Positions 8,859 through 17,183 are shown, counted from the first letter of the stretch. The stretch: 64,000 bases of DNA from Caulobacter sp. BP25 (GCF_002737755.1 NZ_PEGH01000007.1:1-64000), one strand, 5' to 3'. Program-made: numbers and translations. Notes: generated by a model from the letters alone, not told the origin.

Positions 8859-10079
8859 ATGTGGCGGGAGAAAAATGAAATCTTCCTCGGCGGTAATCTC
8901 CAGGGTGAGCCGCTACCTGCATTGGCCGCCATATTCAATTTGATCGAGAAGCAAGGTTATCGCGATGTAGTTTTGAATTTCAAAAGTGCGTCATTTATTT
9001 CTGCTGCATATATGATGCCTATCGTAATGGTGTGTCTGAGATACAGAAGATTATCTGGTGTCGATTTCAATTTAAAAATGCCGACTAATAAGAGGTTGGC
9101 TAAGGTGATGTTGAATACTAATTGGTCCCACTATATGTGCGGTGTATATCCGAAATTTGATGATTTGAATCTGAATAATATGTCCGTTATGTCTTTTTCG
9201 GATGCCAAGGAGCATGAAAAGGCAGTCGATAAGATCGTTCACACGCTTTTGAGAGTTTTGCGTGGAGCCACTCGATCGAAAATGAAGGCGCTTGAATGGG
9301 CGTTGAACGAAATAACAGACAATGTTCTCGGTCATGCGCAATCTAGAGTTGGAGGGTTAGTGCAGGTGCTGTCCTATCCGTCTAAATCTCAAGTGGAGAT
9401 GCTTGTTTGCGATGCTGGTGTGACTGTACAGAAAAGTCTTCGAGCTGGAAGGTTGGACATATCTAGCGATGAAGATGCGTTGAGAATGTCCATCATGGAG
9501 GGCGTCACGAAGAACAAAAAGACGAATATGGGAAATGGACTATACGGAACTTATAAATGTTGCGATGTGAGCGGTGGTGATTTCAGTATTATTTCTGGGA
9601 ATCTCACCTTATCGGCCCGCCACGGGGAGGTTCATGTCGGGCGTCATGCTGTTCCGTACGACGGTACAATGGTCCGTGCGAGAATTCGGATGGATTATGA
9701 GGAATTGCTTGAAAATGCTTTAGTTTTTGGTGGTCGTCCTCATGATCCTGGCTTTGATTACATCGAGAAAAAGTTCCAGAGCGAGGTGCAGGGAACCCAT
9801 ATAAAGATGAGGGATGAGGCTACTTCCTTTGGAAGTCGTGAGATAGCGAAGCCGGTTCGAAATATAATCGAAAATCTAACCAATTTAGATGATGAGAAAC
9901 TCTATGTAGATTTTGATGGAGTTGATGTTATTTCAAGTAGCTTTGCTGATGAGGTTTTTGGGATGCTTTTTATATCTTTAGGTGAGAAAAAGTTCTCCCA
10001 GAAGATTAGCATTATCAATGCAAACGATACTGTTTCAGGGCTAATTGGTCGTGCAATATCGCAGCGAAAAGCGCTTTAA
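8859..10079 (+). CDS. AT-rich orphan protein: STAS-like, HATPase-like and DUF4325-like parts
   Basis: A 406-aa cytoplasmic-looking protein. Residues about 5-100 resemble a STAS fold (VVLNFKSASFISAAYMMPI). Residues about 120-280 look like a GHKL/HATPase domain, with N-box NEITDNVLGHA (150-160) and a G-box MGNGLYGTYKC (224-234). Residues about 300-402 match the STAS-like DUF4325 pattern (YVDFDGVDVISSSFADEVFG). This arrangement recalls anti-sigma/anti-anti-sigma switch modules fused in one chain, but no target is visible. The gene is strikingly AT-rich with AT-ending codons, unlike every neighbour, which suggests recent acquisition. The ATG at 8859 has AGGGAGAG upstream. The domain calls are by eye and the function is unknown. 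Confidence 0.75.
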   Translation: MWREKNEIFLGGNLQGEPLPALAAIFNLIEKQGYRDVVLNFKSASFISAAYMMPIVMVCLRYRRLSGVDFNLKMPTNKRLAKVMLNTNWSHYMCGVYPKFDDLNLNNMSVMSFSDAKEHEKAVDKIVHTLLRVLRGATRSKMKALEWALNEITDNVLGHAQSRVGGLVQVLSYPSKSQVEMLVCDAGVTVQKSLRAGRLDISSDEDALRMSIMEGVTKNKKTNMGNGLYGTYKCCDVSGGDFSIISGNLTLSARHGEVHVGRHAVPYDGTMVRARIRMDYEELLENALVFGGRPHDPGFDYIEKKFQSEVQGTHIKMRDEATSFGSREIAKPVRNIIENLTNLDDEKLYVDFDGVDVISSSFADEVFGMLFISLGEKKFSQKISIINANDTVSGLIGRAISQRKAL

Positions 10080-10381
10080 GTGGAGCATTTGACTCCGCGA
10101 CGTCATCAGCACGCCTGCGTCGCACACCGCGCCCCCCGCGCGGTCCCGTCCTTAAATCTCTTGGAGGCTGCAGCGTGCAGGACTGACCAAGTCAGTCCGC
10201 CGACACCGCCCCCCGGGCGGCCGCGCGGCGGCGACGCGGAGCGTCGTCCCCCGGGACCGGCTTGGCCGGCCCGAGGGTATGCCTTGAGTGACTTGGACAG
10301 CCCTGCGATCGTCTCGCCGTGAGATGTAAGGAGGGCGCCTTCTCGGGTGAGAAGGGGCTTCACGGACCTAACCAACACCCG

Positions 10382-10504
10382 ACCTCCCCGGCGAATGCCG
10401 GGGCCCAGATACATCCGGAACGTTTTGGGGGGCGCGCCATGGGGTCTCGCGAGCGCTTCGGCGGCGGCGGGTTCGATCTGGGCCCCGGCATTCGCCGGGG
10501 AGGT
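10382..10504. repeat. Perfect 29-nt inverted repeat
   Basis: Arms 10382-10410 and 10476-10504 are exact reverse complements, each containing CCCCGGCGAATGCCGGGG, itself a hairpin. The 65-bp interior holds no gene. The sequence differs from the neighbouring composite palindromes, so it is a second family of dispersed intergenic repeat. It abuts the next repeat with a 15-bp gap. Confidence 0.8.
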
Positions 10505-10519
10505 CGGTGTTTATGGAGT

Positions 10520-10662
10520 CCTTCTCCCCTTGCGGGAGAAGGTGGCCCGCGCAGCGGGTCGGATGAGGGGTTTCTCGGCGGATCAGCTGCGAAGGAGCGG
10601 GCGAGGGCGGTGCGACCCCTCATCCGGCGCTTCGCGCCACCTTCTCCCGCAGGGGGAGAAGG
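10520..10662. repeat. Composite palindromic intergenic repeat, copy 2
   Basis: Outer arms 10520-10544 and 10638-10662 are 25-nt inverted repeats with one mismatch, nearly identical in sequence to the copy at 7870-7990. The inner arms CGGATGAGGGGT (10560-10571) and ACCCCTCATCCG (10615-10626) are the same as in copy 1. The middle segment differs in length and sequence. The right end lies 15 bp before the ATG of the EcsC gene, so it forms that gene's leader. Confidence 0.8.
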
Positions 10663-10677
10663 ACTACGTACTCCCCC

Positions 10678-11400
10678 ATGCCTCTTTCCCCCGACATCCT
10701 GGCCTGGCGCGACGAGATCCTCCGGCCGCCGGGGCCGCTGAACGGCCTGGCGCGGGCGACGCAGCGGCGGATCAACCGGATGATCCCCGAGAAGGTCCAC
10801 GCCGCCATCACCACGGCGATCGAGGGCATGACGCGGGGCATGCTGACCGGCTCGGATTTCATGACCGGCGCGCCTCAGATCGGCCTGTCGCTGGACGAGC
10901 GGCGGGCGCGGGCGGCCAAGGCGATCGACGGCTGGAAGAAGACGGCCGCCGTCGAAGGCGGGGTGACCGGGGCCGGGGGCTTCCTGGCGGCGGCGGCCGA
11001 CTTCCCGCTGCTGATGAGCTTCAAGATCAAGCTGTTGTTCGAGATCGCCGCGATCTTCGGCCACGACGGGACGCAGCTTCCCGAGCGCTTGTTCATCCTG
11101 CACATCTTCGAGCTGGCGTTCTCGGACGCCGAGCACCGCGCGCGGGTGATGGACGCGATGCAGGACTGGGACTTGAAGGGCCATCCGACCCATCTCGACG
11201 ACTTCGACTGGCGCGCCTTCCAGCAGCAGTACCGCGACCACATTGATCTGGCGAAACTGGCCCAGTTCCTGCCCGTGGTCGGCGCGCCGCTGGGGGCCAT
11301 TGTGAATTGGCGGCTGGTGGAGCGGCTGGGGCATACGGCGGTGATGGCGTATCGGATGCGGGCGGAGCAGGGCCGGCCAGCGCCGCAGGCCCCCACCTGA
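10678..11400 (+). CDS. EcsC family protein
   Basis: A 240-aa protein with the EcsC-family pattern: an N-terminal helical region (ILRPPGPLNGLARATQRRINRMIPEKV), a Gly/Ala-rich central amphipathic segment (VEGGVTGAGGFLAAAADFPL) and a C-terminal LAQFLPVVGAPLGAIVNW. The family is widespread and named after B. subtilis EcsC, but its biochemical function is not established; hydrophobic stretches suggest membrane association. The ATG at 10678 follows the palindromic repeat directly, with no obvious strong ribosome-binding site. It stands alone between repeat-filled spacers. Confidence 0.8.
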   Translation: MPLSPDILAWRDEILRPPGPLNGLARATQRRINRMIPEKVHAAITTAIEGMTRGMLTGSDFMTGAPQIGLSLDERRARAAKAIDGWKKTAAVEGGVTGAGGFLAAAADFPLLMSFKIKLLFEIAAIFGHDGTQLPERLFILHIFELAFSDAEHRARVMDAMQDWDLKGHPTHLDDFDWRAFQQQYRDHIDLAKLAQFLPVVGAPLGAIVNWRLVERLGHTAVMAYRMRAEQGRPAPQAPT

Positions 11401-12138
11401 CCACGCTCTGCGTGGTCGTCCGCCCCCAAAGGGGGCGGAAGGTGCGCGCCCCTTCTTCCCCCTCCGGGGGAGGAGCGCCGCAGGCGCGGAGGGGGCAAGT
11501 ACGAGCGTTCGCGGGGCTCCATCATCCGCGTATCCGGAAACGACCCCAACGATTTCAACCACTTCCCACTTTTACACGCTGCTCTATCATCCGCGTTGAA
11601 ACCGCCCTTATGCTCTAACCACCTCGTCGCGAGGAAAGGGCGCATGGCCAGCGACCATTTGCGGCGGCGGGGGGCGATCGAGCGGGGACAGGTTCGAGGG
11701 GGATACTCGGACGGTCCGGGGATGAGCTTGCTGGGCTCACCCGCCCGCCGTCGGCGTGGTTGGAGGCAAAAGGGCGTGTTTGGCTGAAAGCCCGTCCTCT
11801 CCGACCGCTGGGGTTCTCGGAAACGGGAGGCCCAGCTCCCGGTAAGGCCCAAACAGGGCCACCTGACGGGACGCTGGCGGATAACGGTCGCGCGGAGCGT
11901 CGGGCTTCGTCGAAACGGTATTTATTCAATTCTTCCGGACGGATGTCCGGCGCTCCGCGTCCCTTTCCATCCCTTCAGCGGGAAACCGCGTGAAGTGGCG
12001 GGGGTGCGCGTGCGTTCAAAATCCTCCCCCCAGCGGGGGAGGTGTCGGCTCGAAGAGACGACGGAGGGGGAAGAGGCAAGCTCAGTAGAACTTCCCCCTC
12101 CGGCGCTTCGCGCCACCTCCCCCGCTGGGGGGAGGATT
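11401..12138. other. 738-bp gene-free spacer between EcsC and parE
   Basis: No gene can be supported. It begins with hairpins likely to terminate the EcsC transcript (CCACG/CGTGG 11401-11415; CCGCCCCC-AAA-GGGGGCGG 11420-11438), then a degenerate GC-rich palindrome up to about 11505. Two similar short segments containing ATCATCCGCGT occur near 11520 and 11586. The 11560-11990 part has several small stems (for example GGCCCAAACAGGGCC near 11847) but matches no RNA family I know. It ends in the composite palindrome 12018-12140. A 104-codon minus-strand frame at 11615-11929 looks spurious. Confidence 0.5.
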
Positions 12139-12140
12139 TT
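12018..12140. repeat. Composite palindromic intergenic repeat, diverged copy 3 (parE 3' end)
   Basis: Outer arms 12018-12044 and 12114-12140 are exact 27-nt inverted repeats, each able to self-fold (CCTCCCCC/GGGGGAGG). The inner arms CGGAGGGGGAAG (12062-12073) and CTTCCCCCTCCG (12091-12102) give the same nested architecture as copies 1 and 2 with a different sequence. The right arm reaches the parE stop codon (TAA complementary to 12139-12141), so it forms the parE mRNA 3' end and plausibly terminates it. Confidence 0.8.
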
Positions 12141-14241
12141 AGAGATCCAGATCCGCCGTCGCGAACTCGGCGTTCTCCTGGATGAAGCGGAAGCGCAGCT
12201 CGGGCTTGCGGCCCATCAGGGTCTCGACCAGTTCCTCGACGCTTTCCTCGTGGCGGGGCAGGGTGACGCGGGCCAGGGTGCGTTTCTTGGGGTCCATGGT
12301 GGTCTCCTTCAGCTGGGAGGCCATCATCTCGCCCAGGCCCTTGAAGCGGCCGATCTCGGGCTTCTTGCCCTTGAACACCGTGGCCAAGAGCTCGTCCTTG
12401 TGGGCGTCGTCGCGGGCGTACTCGCTCTTGCCGCCGTGGGCGATGCGGTACAGGGGCGGCAGGGCCAGATACAGGTGACCCTGGCGGATCACGTCCGGCA
12501 TGGTCCGGTAGAAGAAGGTGATCAACAGGCTGGCGATGTGGGCGCCGTCGACGTCGGCGTCGGTCATGATGATGATGCGGTCGTAGCGGAGGTCTTCCTC
12601 GCGATACTTGTTCCCGCCCTGGGCTCCCAGGGCCAGCATCAGGTCCGACAGCTCCTTGTTGGCGGTGAACTTCTCGCCGCTGGCCGAGGCCACGTTCAGG
12701 ATCTTGCCGCGCAGGGGCAGGATCGCCTGGTACTTGCGGTCGCGGGCCTGCTTGGCCGAGCCGCCGGCGCTGTCGCCTTCGACGATGAACAGCTCGGCGC
12801 CGTCGACCGCCCCGCCGGCGCAGTCGGCCAGCTTGCCGGGCAGGCGCAGCTTGCGGGTCGCGCTGGCGCGGGTGACTTCCTTGTCCTTGCGGCGCTTGAG
12901 GCGCTCCTCGGCCCGCTCGATGACGAATTCCAGCAGGGCCTGGGCGTTCTTGGGGCTGGAGGACAGCCACAGGTCGAACGGGTCGCGCAGAGCCGCCTCG
13001 ACGAAGCGCTGGGCCTCGCTGGTGGAGAGCTTTTCCTTGGTCTGGCCCTGGAACTCGGGGTTCTTGATGAACACCGAGATCAGAGCCCCGGCCTGGGCGA
13101 CGACGTCGTCGGCGGTGATGATCGTCCCGCGCTTCTCGCCCTTGAGGTCGGCATAGGCCTTGAGCCCCCGCGTCAGGGCGGCGCGGAAGCCGCTCTCGTG
13201 GGTGCCGCCTTCGGGGGTGGGCACGGTGTTGCAGTACGACTGCATGAAGCCGTCGTGCTCGCCAAAGCCCTGGGGCGTCCAGGTCACGGCCCACTCGACC
13301 GCGCCGGCCTCGCCCTGGCGCTCGATGCGGCCCGAGAAGCTTTCGGGCGTGACGGTGGTCAGGCCCTTGGCGCGCTCGGCCAGGAAGTCGGCCAGGCCGT
13401 TGGGGAAGTGGAAGGTGGCCTCGGGCGGGGTCTGGTCATGGATGCGGGAGGGATCGCAGGACCATTTGATCTGCACGCCGCGGAACAGATAGGCCTTGGA
13501 CCGGGCCATGCGGTACAGGCGGGCGGGTTTGAAATTGGTCCCGTCGCCGAAGATCTCGTCGTCGGGCTTGAAGCGCACCATGGTGCCCTTCTTCTTCGAC
13601 GGCGCGATCTGCTGGATCGGACCCAGCGGTTTGCCGCGCGAGAACACCTGGAGGTGCTCGAAGCCGTCGCGCCAGACGGTGACCTCGACGCGCTCGGACA
13701 GGGCGTTGACGACGGAGGCGCCGACGCCGTGCAGGCCGCCGGAGGTCTCGTAAGCCTTGCCCGTGAACTTACCGCCGGCGTGCAAGACGGTCATGATGAC
13801 CTCCAGCGCCGACTTGCCGGGGTACTTGGGGTGCGGGTCGACGGGCATGCCGCGACCGTCGTCCTTGACCGACAGGAAGCCGTCGGCGTCGAGCTTGACC
13901 TCGATGGTCTTGGCAAAGCCGGCCACGGCCTCGTCCATCGAGTTGTCGAGGACTTCGGCGAACAGGTGGTGCAGGGCCCGCTCGTCGGTGCCGCCGATGT
14001 ACATGCCCGGCCGCTTGCGGACCGGCTCCAGGCCTTCCAGCACCTCGATGTCGGCGGCCGAGTACTCGCCGGGCGCGCTGGCCTTGGCGGCGGGGGCCTT
14101 GGTCGAGGGTGGCGGCGGCGGGATCGGACGCGGCGTCGCCTCGACGCGCGGCTCCACGCTGCTTTGCAGCGGCGCGGCCGGAACCGGGGCGAGGGCGTCG
14201 TCGTCGCCAAACAGGGAGGGGGTCTTATCGGAGGATGACAT
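12139..14241 (-). CDS. parE: DNA topoisomerase IV subunit B
   Basis: The ATPase subunit of topoisomerase IV, which decatenates daughter chromosomes together with ParC. The chosen ATG at 14241 gives MSSSDKTPSLFGDDDAL and 700 aa; the longer reading from 14325 adds an unlikely 28 residues. A low-complexity Ala/Pro linker (about 20-50) precedes the GHKL ATPase, with EVLDNSMDEA, DDGRGMPVD and GGLHGVGASVVNAL. The transducer domain follows, then TOPRIM with VEGDSAGGSAKQ and DADVDGAHI. It lacks the large insertion typical of enterobacterial GyrB, which favours ParE. It is transcribed away from the amidohydrolase pair, and a terminator at 14302-14338 separates them. Confidence 0.9.
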   Translation of the reverse strand: MSSSDKTPSLFGDDDALAPVPAAPLQSSVEPRVEATPRPIPPPPPSTKAPAAKASAPGEYSAADIEVLEGLEPVRKRPGMYIGGTDERALHHLFAEVLDNSMDEAVAGFAKTIEVKLDADGFLSVKDDGRGMPVDPHPKYPGKSALEVIMTVLHAGGKFTGKAYETSGGLHGVGASVVNALSERVEVTVWRDGFEHLQVFSRGKPLGPIQQIAPSKKKGTMVRFKPDDEIFGDGTNFKPARLYRMARSKAYLFRGVQIKWSCDPSRIHDQTPPEATFHFPNGLADFLAERAKGLTTVTPESFSGRIERQGEAGAVEWAVTWTPQGFGEHDGFMQSYCNTVPTPEGGTHESGFRAALTRGLKAYADLKGEKRGTIITADDVVAQAGALISVFIKNPEFQGQTKEKLSTSEAQRFVEAALRDPFDLWLSSSPKNAQALLEFVIERAEERLKRRKDKEVTRASATRKLRLPGKLADCAGGAVDGAELFIVEGDSAGGSAKQARDRKYQAILPLRGKILNVASASGEKFTANKELSDLMLALGAQGGNKYREEDLRYDRIIIMTDADVDGAHIASLLITFFYRTMPDVIRQGHLYLALPPLYRIAHGGKSEYARDDAHKDELLATVFKGKKPEIGRFKGLGEMMASQLKETTMDPKKRTLARVTLPRHEESVEELVETLMGRKPELRFRFIQENAEFATADLDL

Positions 14242-14301
14242 CAGGGGAAGTCTAGGCGATTCGAACGCGGGGGCCTCGTATGGCCGCGACGGCTTCCCCT
14301 G

Positions 14302-14338
14302 AAAAGAGAAATCCGCCCCCAGCAAGCCGGGGGCGGAT
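14302..14338 (-). terminator. Rho-independent terminator of the amidohydrolase operon
   Basis: Read on the minus strand, a 10-bp stem (arms 14311-14320 and 14329-14338, ATCCGCCCCC/GGGGGCGGAT) is followed by TTCTCTTTTC. It lies 21 bp beyond the stop of the gene ending at 14359 and upstream of parE. Confidence 0.75.
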
Positions 14339-14358
14339 CTCGCGATAAGGCGGAAGGC

Positions 14359-15711
14359 TTAGCGATAGGCCGGAGGATAGCCGCCCTGGTCGCTGGCGAC
14401 GTAGCGGGCCTTCAGCTGCTCGTGGCGGCCGTCCTTGGGCTGTTCGACGCCGCCGATCAGGACGCTGGTCGGCCAGCTGGTGGTCTCCAGCGGGTCGCCG
14501 TTCCAGACCACGACGTCGGCCAGCTTGCCGACTTCGAGCGAGCCCACCTTGCCGTCCTGACCCCAGATCTTGGCCGGAACCAGGGTCACGGCGGCCAGAG
14601 CGGCCGAGTAGGGCAGGCCGTTAGCCACCGCCAGGCCGGCGTTCAGGCGCTCCTGACGCAGGTTGTTGAAGTCTCGCGAGCCGTTGATCGCCACGCTGAC
14701 GCCGGCGGCGTGCAGGCGGGCTGCGTTGTCGAGGCGCGAGCCCAGGGTCTCGAAGCTGCCGGGCAGGTCGTCCTGCGGATCGAGGATGACCGGCACGCCG
14801 GCCTTGGCGATCTCGGCCGCGACCATCCAGCCTTCCTCGACGCCTTCGAGGACGATCTTGATCTTCTCCTCGGCCGCTAGCTTCAGCGCCTGGCGGATGT
14901 CGGCGGCGCGGGAGACGCGGATCAGCAGCGGGGTCTTGCCCTGCACGACCGGGATCAGGGCCTGAAGGTCCAGGCGCGAGAGACCGAAGTCGCGGGTGGC
15001 GCCTTGCTCGAAGGCCGCGCGGCGGGCGGCGAAGGCGCGGGCGTCTTCGAGGGCCGAGCGGATCAAGACGAGGTTGGCGCCGCGCGAGCCGCCCGCCGCC
15101 CGAGCGCCGCTTTCGCCCAACGAGACAGTGACGGCTAGTTTCGAGGCCTCGACGATGTCGGGCGAGCCCGCCTTCAGGCGGATGAACGCCGCCTGGCCGC
15201 CGAACAGCGGCGGATCGCCGTCGCCGTGGGCGCCGGCGGTCATCTCCTCGACCACGCCGTCGTCGGCGTGCTCGTGGGCGCCGCCGCCGCTCCCGCTCAG
15301 CACCGGCGTCACCGCCGAACTGGTGATCCCGCCGTCACGGGCCAGGCCCAGGAAGGTCGAGGCCGGGTTGATCCCGTAGCTGATGTCGAAGGCGGCCGAC
15401 AGCGCATTGCCGGTGCCGTCGTCGCGGGTTTCACGCACGCCGCTGATCTCGGAGGCCCCGAGGTTCGAGGAGGGGGCGATGAAACCCGGCGTGACGACGC
15501 CGCCCTTGGCGTCGATCACCTTGGCGCCGGCCGGAACCGTGACCTTGGCGCCGAGAGCGGCGATCTTGCCGTCCTTGATGACCAGGGTCCCGTTCGGGAT
15601 CGCGGCGCTGGAGACCGGCTCGATGCGGGCGTTGACGATGGCCACCGTCTGGGCGGCCGCCGGAAGGGCCAGCGCGCAGGCGGCGCTGGCGAGAAGCAGA
15701 GACCGGATCAT
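14359..15711 (-). CDS. Secreted amidohydrolase-family protein with eroded metal site
   Basis: A 450-aa protein with a Sec signal peptide (MIRSLLLASAACALALPAAA, cleavage near AAAQ), so periplasmic. The fold markers of imidazolonepropionase-like amidohydrolases are present: a starting beta-sandwich (NARIEPVSSAAIPNGTLVIKDGKIAALG) and a closing GSLEVGKLADVVVWNGDPLE. The usual HxH metal motif after TPGFI is replaced by APSSNLG, and no clear later His/Asp ligands stand out (ILDPQDDLP, AINGSRDFN), unlike its partner. Its ATG overlaps the partner's TGA by one base, indicating translational coupling. It may be a non-catalytic or altered subunit pairing with the upstream enzyme. Confidence 0.85.
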   Translation of the reverse strand: MIRSLLLASAACALALPAAAQTVAIVNARIEPVSSAAIPNGTLVIKDGKIAALGAKVTVPAGAKVIDAKGGVVTPGFIAPSSNLGASEISGVRETRDDGTGNALSAAFDISYGINPASTFLGLARDGGITSSAVTPVLSGSGGGAHEHADDGVVEEMTAGAHGDGDPPLFGGQAAFIRLKAGSPDIVEASKLAVTVSLGESGARAAGGSRGANLVLIRSALEDARAFAARRAAFEQGATRDFGLSRLDLQALIPVVQGKTPLLIRVSRAADIRQALKLAAEEKIKIVLEGVEEGWMVAAEIAKAGVPVILDPQDDLPGSFETLGSRLDNAARLHAAGVSVAINGSRDFNNLRQERLNAGLAVANGLPYSAALAAVTLVPAKIWGQDGKVGSLEVGKLADVVVWNGDPLETTSWPTSVLIGGVEQPKDGRHEQLKARYVASDQGGYPPAYR

Positions 15712-17183
15712 CAGTTGAACGCTCCCTGGCCGGGCTGGCCGAGCTCGAAATCGGACTTGGGCTGGAAGCGCGCGTCCTTGCGGTCATAGACCAGCGCGCC
15801 GTCGATGAAGACCTTCTCGGCCTGGGCGTAGACGCTGAACGGGTCGCGGCTCCAGACGACGATGTCGGCGGCCTTGCCGGGCTCGAGGCTGCCGGTCTTG
15901 TCGGCGATGCCCATGGCCTTGGCTGGGTTGGCGGTGATCCACTTGATCGCCTCGGCGCGAGGGATGTCGATGCCAAGCTTGGCGCCAGCGGCCATGGCGA
16001 TGGCGGCCTCCTGGTTCAGCCGCTGGGTCATGATCGGATCATCGGAGTGGATCACGGCGCAGGCGCCGTTCTTCCAGAGGATCGCGGCGTTGGCGTCGAT
16101 GCCGTCCAGGCTCTCCATCTTGAAACCGGTCCAAGAGGCCCAAGTAGCCGAGCAGATGTCTTCCTTGGCCAGAAGCGGCGCGATCTTGTAGCTCTCGATC
16201 GCGTGGTGGAACATCGTGATCTTGTAGCCGAACTCTCTGGCGATATCGATCATCACCGCTTCTTCATCGGCCCGGTAGCAGTGGTTTTGGACTAGGATTT
16301 CGCCCTTCAGGACACCCGCCAGGGTTTCGAGTTGCAGGTCGCGCTTTGGCGCGTCCGCCTTTTCCCCCTTTGAGGTCTTGGCGCGGTAGTCATCCCACTT
16401 ACGAGCGTAGTCGGCCGCGTCGATCCATGCCTTGCGGTAGCCGAAGACATTACCCATCGCGGTTGAAGGCGATCGGCCCCGTCCGCCGTAGACCCGCTTG
16501 GGGTTCTCGCCGCAGGCCATCTTCAGGCCGTAAGGAGCTTCGGGGAACTTCATGCCCTGCATGGTCAAGGACGGAACGTTCTTGAGCGTCACTGAGCGGC
16601 CACCGAACAGGTTGGCCGAACCAGGCAAAATCATCAACGTCGTGACGCCGCCGGCGCGAGCGCGATTGAAGCCTGGGTCTTGCGGCCAGACCGAATGCTC
16701 GGCCCAAACCTGGGCGGTGTTCGGATCGGTGGCTTCGTTGCCATCCGAGCGCGCGGATACGCCAGGTGACGGGTAGACTCCGAGGTGGCTGTGGGCGTCG
16801 ATGACGCCGGGCGTGATCCACTTGCCGGTGGCGTCGACCTTGACCACGTCGCCCGGGATCGGGGTGTCGGGCCCGCCGACGGCGACGATCTTGCCGCCCG
16901 AGGCGATGACCACGCCGTTGTCGATCTGCTGGCCGGCGGCGGTCAGCACGGTCGCGCCTACGAAGGCGGTCGGACGCGACGGAAGCGGATTGTAGGTCGA
17001 GGGGAAGCCGCTGGAGGCTTGGCCATCTAGGCCCTTGGGAAGCGGTTTAGCCTCCGCTTTCTCGGCGGGCTTGGCGTTCGCTTGGCTGGACTTGGCGGGC
17101 GCGCCAGTTCCGGTGGTCGCGCAGGCCGAAAGCCCCAGCGCGAGCAGGCTCGCGGCGGTCGCCGCGTAACGCCATCTGATCAT
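15711..17183 (-). CDS. Amidohydrolase, predicted lipoprotein
   Basis: A 490-aa metal-dependent hydrolase. The start chosen is ATG 17183, giving a lipoprotein signal MIRWRYAATAASLLALGLSA followed by the lipobox Cys (LSAC); a longer reading from 17219 would bury that signal. Metal-binding motifs of the amidohydrolase superfamily are intact: DAHSHLGVYP (HxH), QNHCYRADEE, FHHAIESYK and the late Asp in IHSDDPIM. The closing beta segment is GSLEPGKAADIVVWSRDP. It is the first gene of a two-gene operon with the degenerate paralogue downstream. The substrate is unknown; peptidase or lactamase-like cleavage of a small cyclic amide or dipeptide is typical of the family. Confidence 0.88.
   Translation of the reverse strand: MIRWRYAATAASLLALGLSACATTGTGAPAKSSQANAKPAEKAEAKPLPKGLDGQASSGFPSTYNPLPSRPTAFVGATVLTAAGQQIDNGVVIASGGKIVAVGGPDTPIPGDVVKVDATGKWITPGVIDAHSHLGVYPSPGVSARSDGNEATDPNTAQVWAEHSVWPQDPGFNRARAGGVTTLMILPGSANLFGGRSVTLKNVPSLTMQGMKFPEAPYGLKMACGENPKRVYGGRGRSPSTAMGNVFGYRKAWIDAADYARKWDDYRAKTSKGEKADAPKRDLQLETLAGVLKGEILVQNHCYRADEEAVMIDIAREFGYKITMFHHAIESYKIAPLLAKEDICSATWASWTGFKMESLDGIDANAAILWKNGACAVIHSDDPIMTQRLNQEAAIAMAAGAKLGIDIPRAEAIKWITANPAKAMGIADKTGSLEPGKAADIVVWSRDPFSVYAQAEKVFIDGALVYDRKDARFQPKSDFELGQPGQGAFN

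Larger units (their letters stand above)
10080..10677. other. 598-bp gene-free spacer with palindromes
   Basis: No convincing gene. The GC content rises again right after the AT-rich gene ends. It contains a small hairpin (GGACTGAC/GTCAGTCC, 10180-10198) that could terminate that gene, a CCTTCTC/GAGAAGG hairpin near 10338-10355, and two large inverted repeats listed separately. Open frames across it (for example 10106-10414 minus) lack family features and are attributed to GC-rich composition. Confidence 0.6.

Noticed and set aside
11615..11929. Minus-strand frame of 104 codons in the EcsC/parE spacer
   Set aside because: No ribosome-binding site, Pro/Ser/Arg-rich random-looking product, no family.
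11560..11930. Structured RNA such as RNase P RNA, tmRNA or 6S in the EcsC/parE spacer
   Set aside because: None of the conserved cores (for example the RNase P GAGGAAAGTC block or a tmRNA tag frame) could be found.
7870..12140. CRISPR array or transposon ends in the palindrome-rich zone
   Set aside because: The repeats are nested palindromes at irregular distances, with no regular spacers, no cas genes and no transposase.
11995..14238. Long plus-strand open frame (747 codons) opposite parE
   Set aside because: A shadow of parE. It begins inside a palindrome and its product is Gly/Ala/Leu/Val-rich without domains.
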